DNA of 7,974 nucleotides from Elusimicrobia bacterium RIFCSPLOWO2_01_FULL_59_12 (GTDB lineage Bacteria > Elusimicrobiota > Elusimicrobia > 2-01-FULL-59-12). The stretch is taken from contig MGUR01000053.1 in NCBI GenBank assembly GCA_001800075.1, positions 11,422 through 19,395 of the forward strand. Reading direction: 5' to 3'. The translations under genes and the position numbers were made by a program. Under the pieces are notes generated by a model. It saw only the letters and a list, made by a program, of their open reading frames with translations. It ran no database searches and was not told where the DNA came from. Below are positions 6,555 to 7,974 of this stretch, piece after piece; position 1 is the first letter of the stretch; each line of letters begins with the position of its first letter.

Positions 6555-7159
6555 TCCTCCTGGGCGTTTCCGGAAGCATCGCCGCCTACAAATCGGTTGA
6601 ACTGCTGCGCCTGTTTCTGAAAGCGGGGCAGGACGTGCGCGTCATCATGACGCAGGCGGCCACCCGCTTCGTGGGGCCGCTGACATTCCAGGCGCTTTCG
6701 GGCCACCCGGTACTCGCCGATTCGCTCGATCCCCAGGGATGGCCACCGGTCCCTGTTCGCTTGGATCGGAGGCCCTCCTCAATCAACGCATCGGAGGGAG
6801 GGCAGATGGCCCATTTGGATCTGCCGGAAAAGGCCTCGGCCCTGGTGCTCGCCCCGGCGACCGCCCAGTTGCTTTCCCAGTTGGCCTGCGGAGCGGCGGG
6901 CGACATCGTGTCGGCATCGATCCTGGCCATGCCGCGGAGCCCCGCGGGCAGGCTCAAAGCGCCGGTCCTGATCGCGCCCGCGATGCACGAGGCGATGTGG
7001 CTGCATCCCGCCACTCGCGCCAACGTCATAACGCTGAAGAAGTTCGGCTATCAGTTCATCGGTCCGGAACGCGGGCCGCTGGGTCGGGCCGACGACCAGG
7101 GGTTGGGACGCATGACGGACCCCAAAGCAATCGCATCCATCGTGCTTAAAGCGTTATGA
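6551..7159 (+). CDS. coaC: Phosphopantothenoylcysteine decarboxylase (CoaC), stand-alone, 202 aa
   Basis: FMN-dependent flavoprotein that decarboxylates 4'-phosphopantothenoylcysteine to 4'-phosphopantetheine in coenzyme A synthesis. Seen: GVSGSIAAYK (residues 5-14, flavin-binding start), MAHLDL (86-91) with the likely catalytic His88, LAPATAQLLSQLACG (100-114), APAMHEAMW (142-150) and GPLGRADDQGLGRM (175-188). Most bacterial enzymes have PAMN and an ACGD..G.GRM loop with an active-site cysteine; here these are PAMH and LGRADDQG, so the cysteine is absent. As I recall, actinobacterial CoaBC shows a similar PAMH and cysteine-free loop, so this is probably an active subtype. Residues 61-84 look like extra sequence. 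CoaC and CoaB are usually one fused protein in bacteria; here a TGA ends CoaC and coaB starts at an ATGA overlap. Confidence 0.93.
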   Translation: MILLGVSGSIAAYKSVELLRLFLKAGQDVRVIMTQAATRFVGPLTFQALSGHPVLADSLDPQGWPPVPVRLDRRPSSINASEGGQMAHLDLPEKASALVLAPATAQLLSQLACGAAGDIVSASILAMPRSPAGRLKAPVLIAPAMHEAMWLHPATRANVITLKKFGYQFIGPERGPLGRADDQGLGRMTDPKAIASIVLKAL

Positions 7160-7803
7160 CGTCCGTGTCCCTTCGAAACAAGAATGTCCTCATCACCGCC
7201 GGTCCCACGCGCGAGTATTGGGACCCGGTTCGTTACCTGACCAACGGTTCCACCGGCAGGATGGGCGCGGCTTTGGCGGCGGAAGCGGTCCGCCTGGGAG
7301 CCAGGGTCACCCTAGTTCTTGGACCGGTCGGCCACCCCCCGGCAGGGAGTTCCCGTTTGCGCGTCATTCCCGTGGTTTCCGCCTGGGACATGTATGAGGC
7401 GGTGAAAAAAAACGTTCGAAAGGCGGATTTCTTTGTGGGAACGGCCGCCGTGGCGGATTACCGCCCGGCGATTCCGCTCAAGCGCAAGATCAAGCGACAT
7501 CAGCCCTCCGTCACGCTCAAGCTCTACGGCAATCCGGACATCATCGCGATGGCCGGCCATCTGGGGAAGAACCGCCCGCGGTGCGTGATCGGGTTTGCGC
7601 TGGAAACCGATCGCGTGCTGGAAAATGCCCGGGAGAAATTGCTGCGCAAGCGCTTGGACTGGATCGTGGCGAACCGCGAATCCAACCTGGGACGATCAGA
7701 AGCTTCGGGGACGCTGTTATCCCGCTGGGGACATCAGGTCCCCCTGGCGAAAATGCCGAAAGAGAAACTGGCGAAGACGATATGGCGAACGATCCTGAAT
7801 TGA
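7156..7803 (+). CDS. coaB: Phosphopantothenate-cysteine ligase (CoaB), stand-alone, 215 aa
   Basis: Joins cysteine to 4'-phosphopantothenate using CTP in most bacteria, the step before CoaC. Seen: VLITAGPTREYWDPVR (residues 11-26), the nucleotide/acyl-phosphate loop TNGSTGRMG (29-37), TAAVADYRP (96-104), KIKR (111-114) with the expected lysine, GFALETD (146-152) and VANRESNLG (171-179). All main blocks of the CoaB domain are present and the length fits a free domain. Start ATG 7156 overlaps the coaC stop by four bases, so translation is probably coupled. The 3' end overlaps the next ORF by 22 nt. Confidence 0.95.
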   Translation: MTSVSLRNKNVLITAGPTREYWDPVRYLTNGSTGRMGAALAAEAVRLGARVTLVLGPVGHPPAGSSRLRVIPVVSAWDMYEAVKKNVRKADFFVGTAAVADYRPAIPLKRKIKRHQPSVTLKLYGNPDIIAMAGHLGKNRPRCVIGFALETDRVLENAREKLLRKRLDWIVANRESNLGRSEASGTLLSRWGHQVPLAKMPKEKLAKTIWRTILN

Positions 7804-7974
7804 AACAGGTCATCGCCGACGCCCGCCGGTGGGTGGAGCAGGAACGGGCGTGGGGTGAATCGCTTTACGCAACTGCTCAACCGGTTCCGTCGCGAGCCTC
7901 ACCCCCACCCCCTCTCCCAACGGGAGAGGGTCCCGCCACGCGAGTGGCGGGGGGTGAGGCTAAGACCAAGTCCC
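7782..7974 (+). CDS. N-terminal part of an unidentified ORF, possibly a family 4 uracil-DNA glycosylase
   Basis: Begins at ATG 7782 inside coaB and stays open for 64 codons to the window edge, so it is truncated on the right. The first part, NDPELKQVIADARRWVEQER, is a charged amphipathic helix; after TAQPVPSR it becomes Pro/Gly-rich because the frame runs through the repeat at 7896-7960 (SPPPPLPTGEGPATRVAGGE). A short helix followed by a low-complexity linker is typical of the N-terminus of family 4 uracil-DNA glycosylases, whose CxxC iron-sulfur part would follow, but no catalytic motif is visible. If the start or frame is wrong, the alternative is non-coding DNA after coaB. Confidence 0.5.
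   Translation, partial: MANDPELKQVIADARRWVEQERAWGESLYATAQPVPSRASPPPPLPTGEGPATRVAGGEAKTKS
7896..7960. repeat. 65-bp multi-hairpin repeat, second copy of the 5537 family, inside an ORF
   Basis: Perfect 11-bp ends (7896-7906 with 7950-7960) enclose two hairpins: CCCTCTCCC/GGGAGAGGG at 7910-7918/7922-7930 (loop AAC) and CCCGCCAC/GTGGCGGG at 7932-7939/7944-7951 (loop GCGA). The outermost C-G pair competes with the last hairpin at 7950-7951. The first 23 bases equal 5537-5559. It has one hairpin fewer than that copy, so the family varies in its internal units. It lies in frame within the ORF starting at 7782. Confidence 0.9.

Noticed and set aside
5537..7960. The two CCTCACCCCC repeats as a CRISPR array or transposon ends
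   Set aside because: There are only two copies about 2.3 kb apart with ordinary housekeeping genes between them, and the copies are in the same orientation, each with its own inverted ends.

Overview
This is a gene-dense, GC-rich bacterial window with every gene on the + strand, read as one nearly continuous operon-like run. It holds housekeeping genes only. There are no tRNA or rRNA genes, CRISPR arrays, transposases or defence genes. The order is ileS, lspA, lgt, an rluD-like pseudouridine synthase, gmk, an rpoZ-like gene, coaC, coaB, and the start of a further gene cut by the right edge. The lipoprotein genes, the split coaC/coaB pair and the dispersed GC-rich palindromes suggest a diderm from a poorly cultured phylum such as Elusimicrobiota or Omnitrophota. 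That placement is a weak inference; no phylogenetic marker was compared.

Layout. Positions 1-30 hold the right part of a palindromic repeat. ileS (53-2716) is followed by a 76-nt gap filled almost exactly by a branched inverted repeat (2717-2790). Then come lspA (2793-3257) and lgt (3261-4058), the two successive enzymes of lipoprotein maturation. The rluD-like ORF (4030-5532) overlaps the end of lgt. It carries a palindromic element in frame between its S4 and catalytic domains, and its C-terminus continues in frame into what looks like a separate exported coiled-coil protein with its own signal peptide. A 108-bp multi-hairpin repeat (5537-5644) fills the next gap. The cluster gmk (5651-6232), rpoZ-like (6225-6554), coaC (6551-7159) and coaB (7156-7803) is joined by 4-8 nt overlaps. 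The last partial ORF starts at 7782, inside coaB, and contains a second copy of the 5537-type repeat, again in frame.

How the genes work together. ileS charges tRNA-Ile. Lgt and LspA add the diacylglyceryl anchor to lipoproteins and then remove their signal peptides. The rluD-like enzyme modifies rRNA. Gmk makes GDP, the omega-like subunit belongs to RNA polymerase, and CoaC with CoaB makes 4'-phosphopantetheine for coenzyme A. These are linked as growth functions and not as one pathway.

The unusual content is (1) at least four palindromic repeats in a short stretch, two of them translated inside proteins and two ending in Shine-Dalgarno-like sequence just before a start codon; (2) the synthase/exported coiled-coil fusion; (3) an IleS that appears to lack about 45-50 residues near its catalytic core and has a changed KMSKS loop; and (4) a split CoaB/CoaC whose decarboxylase lacks the usual active-site cysteine. 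I found no clearly new multi-gene system.
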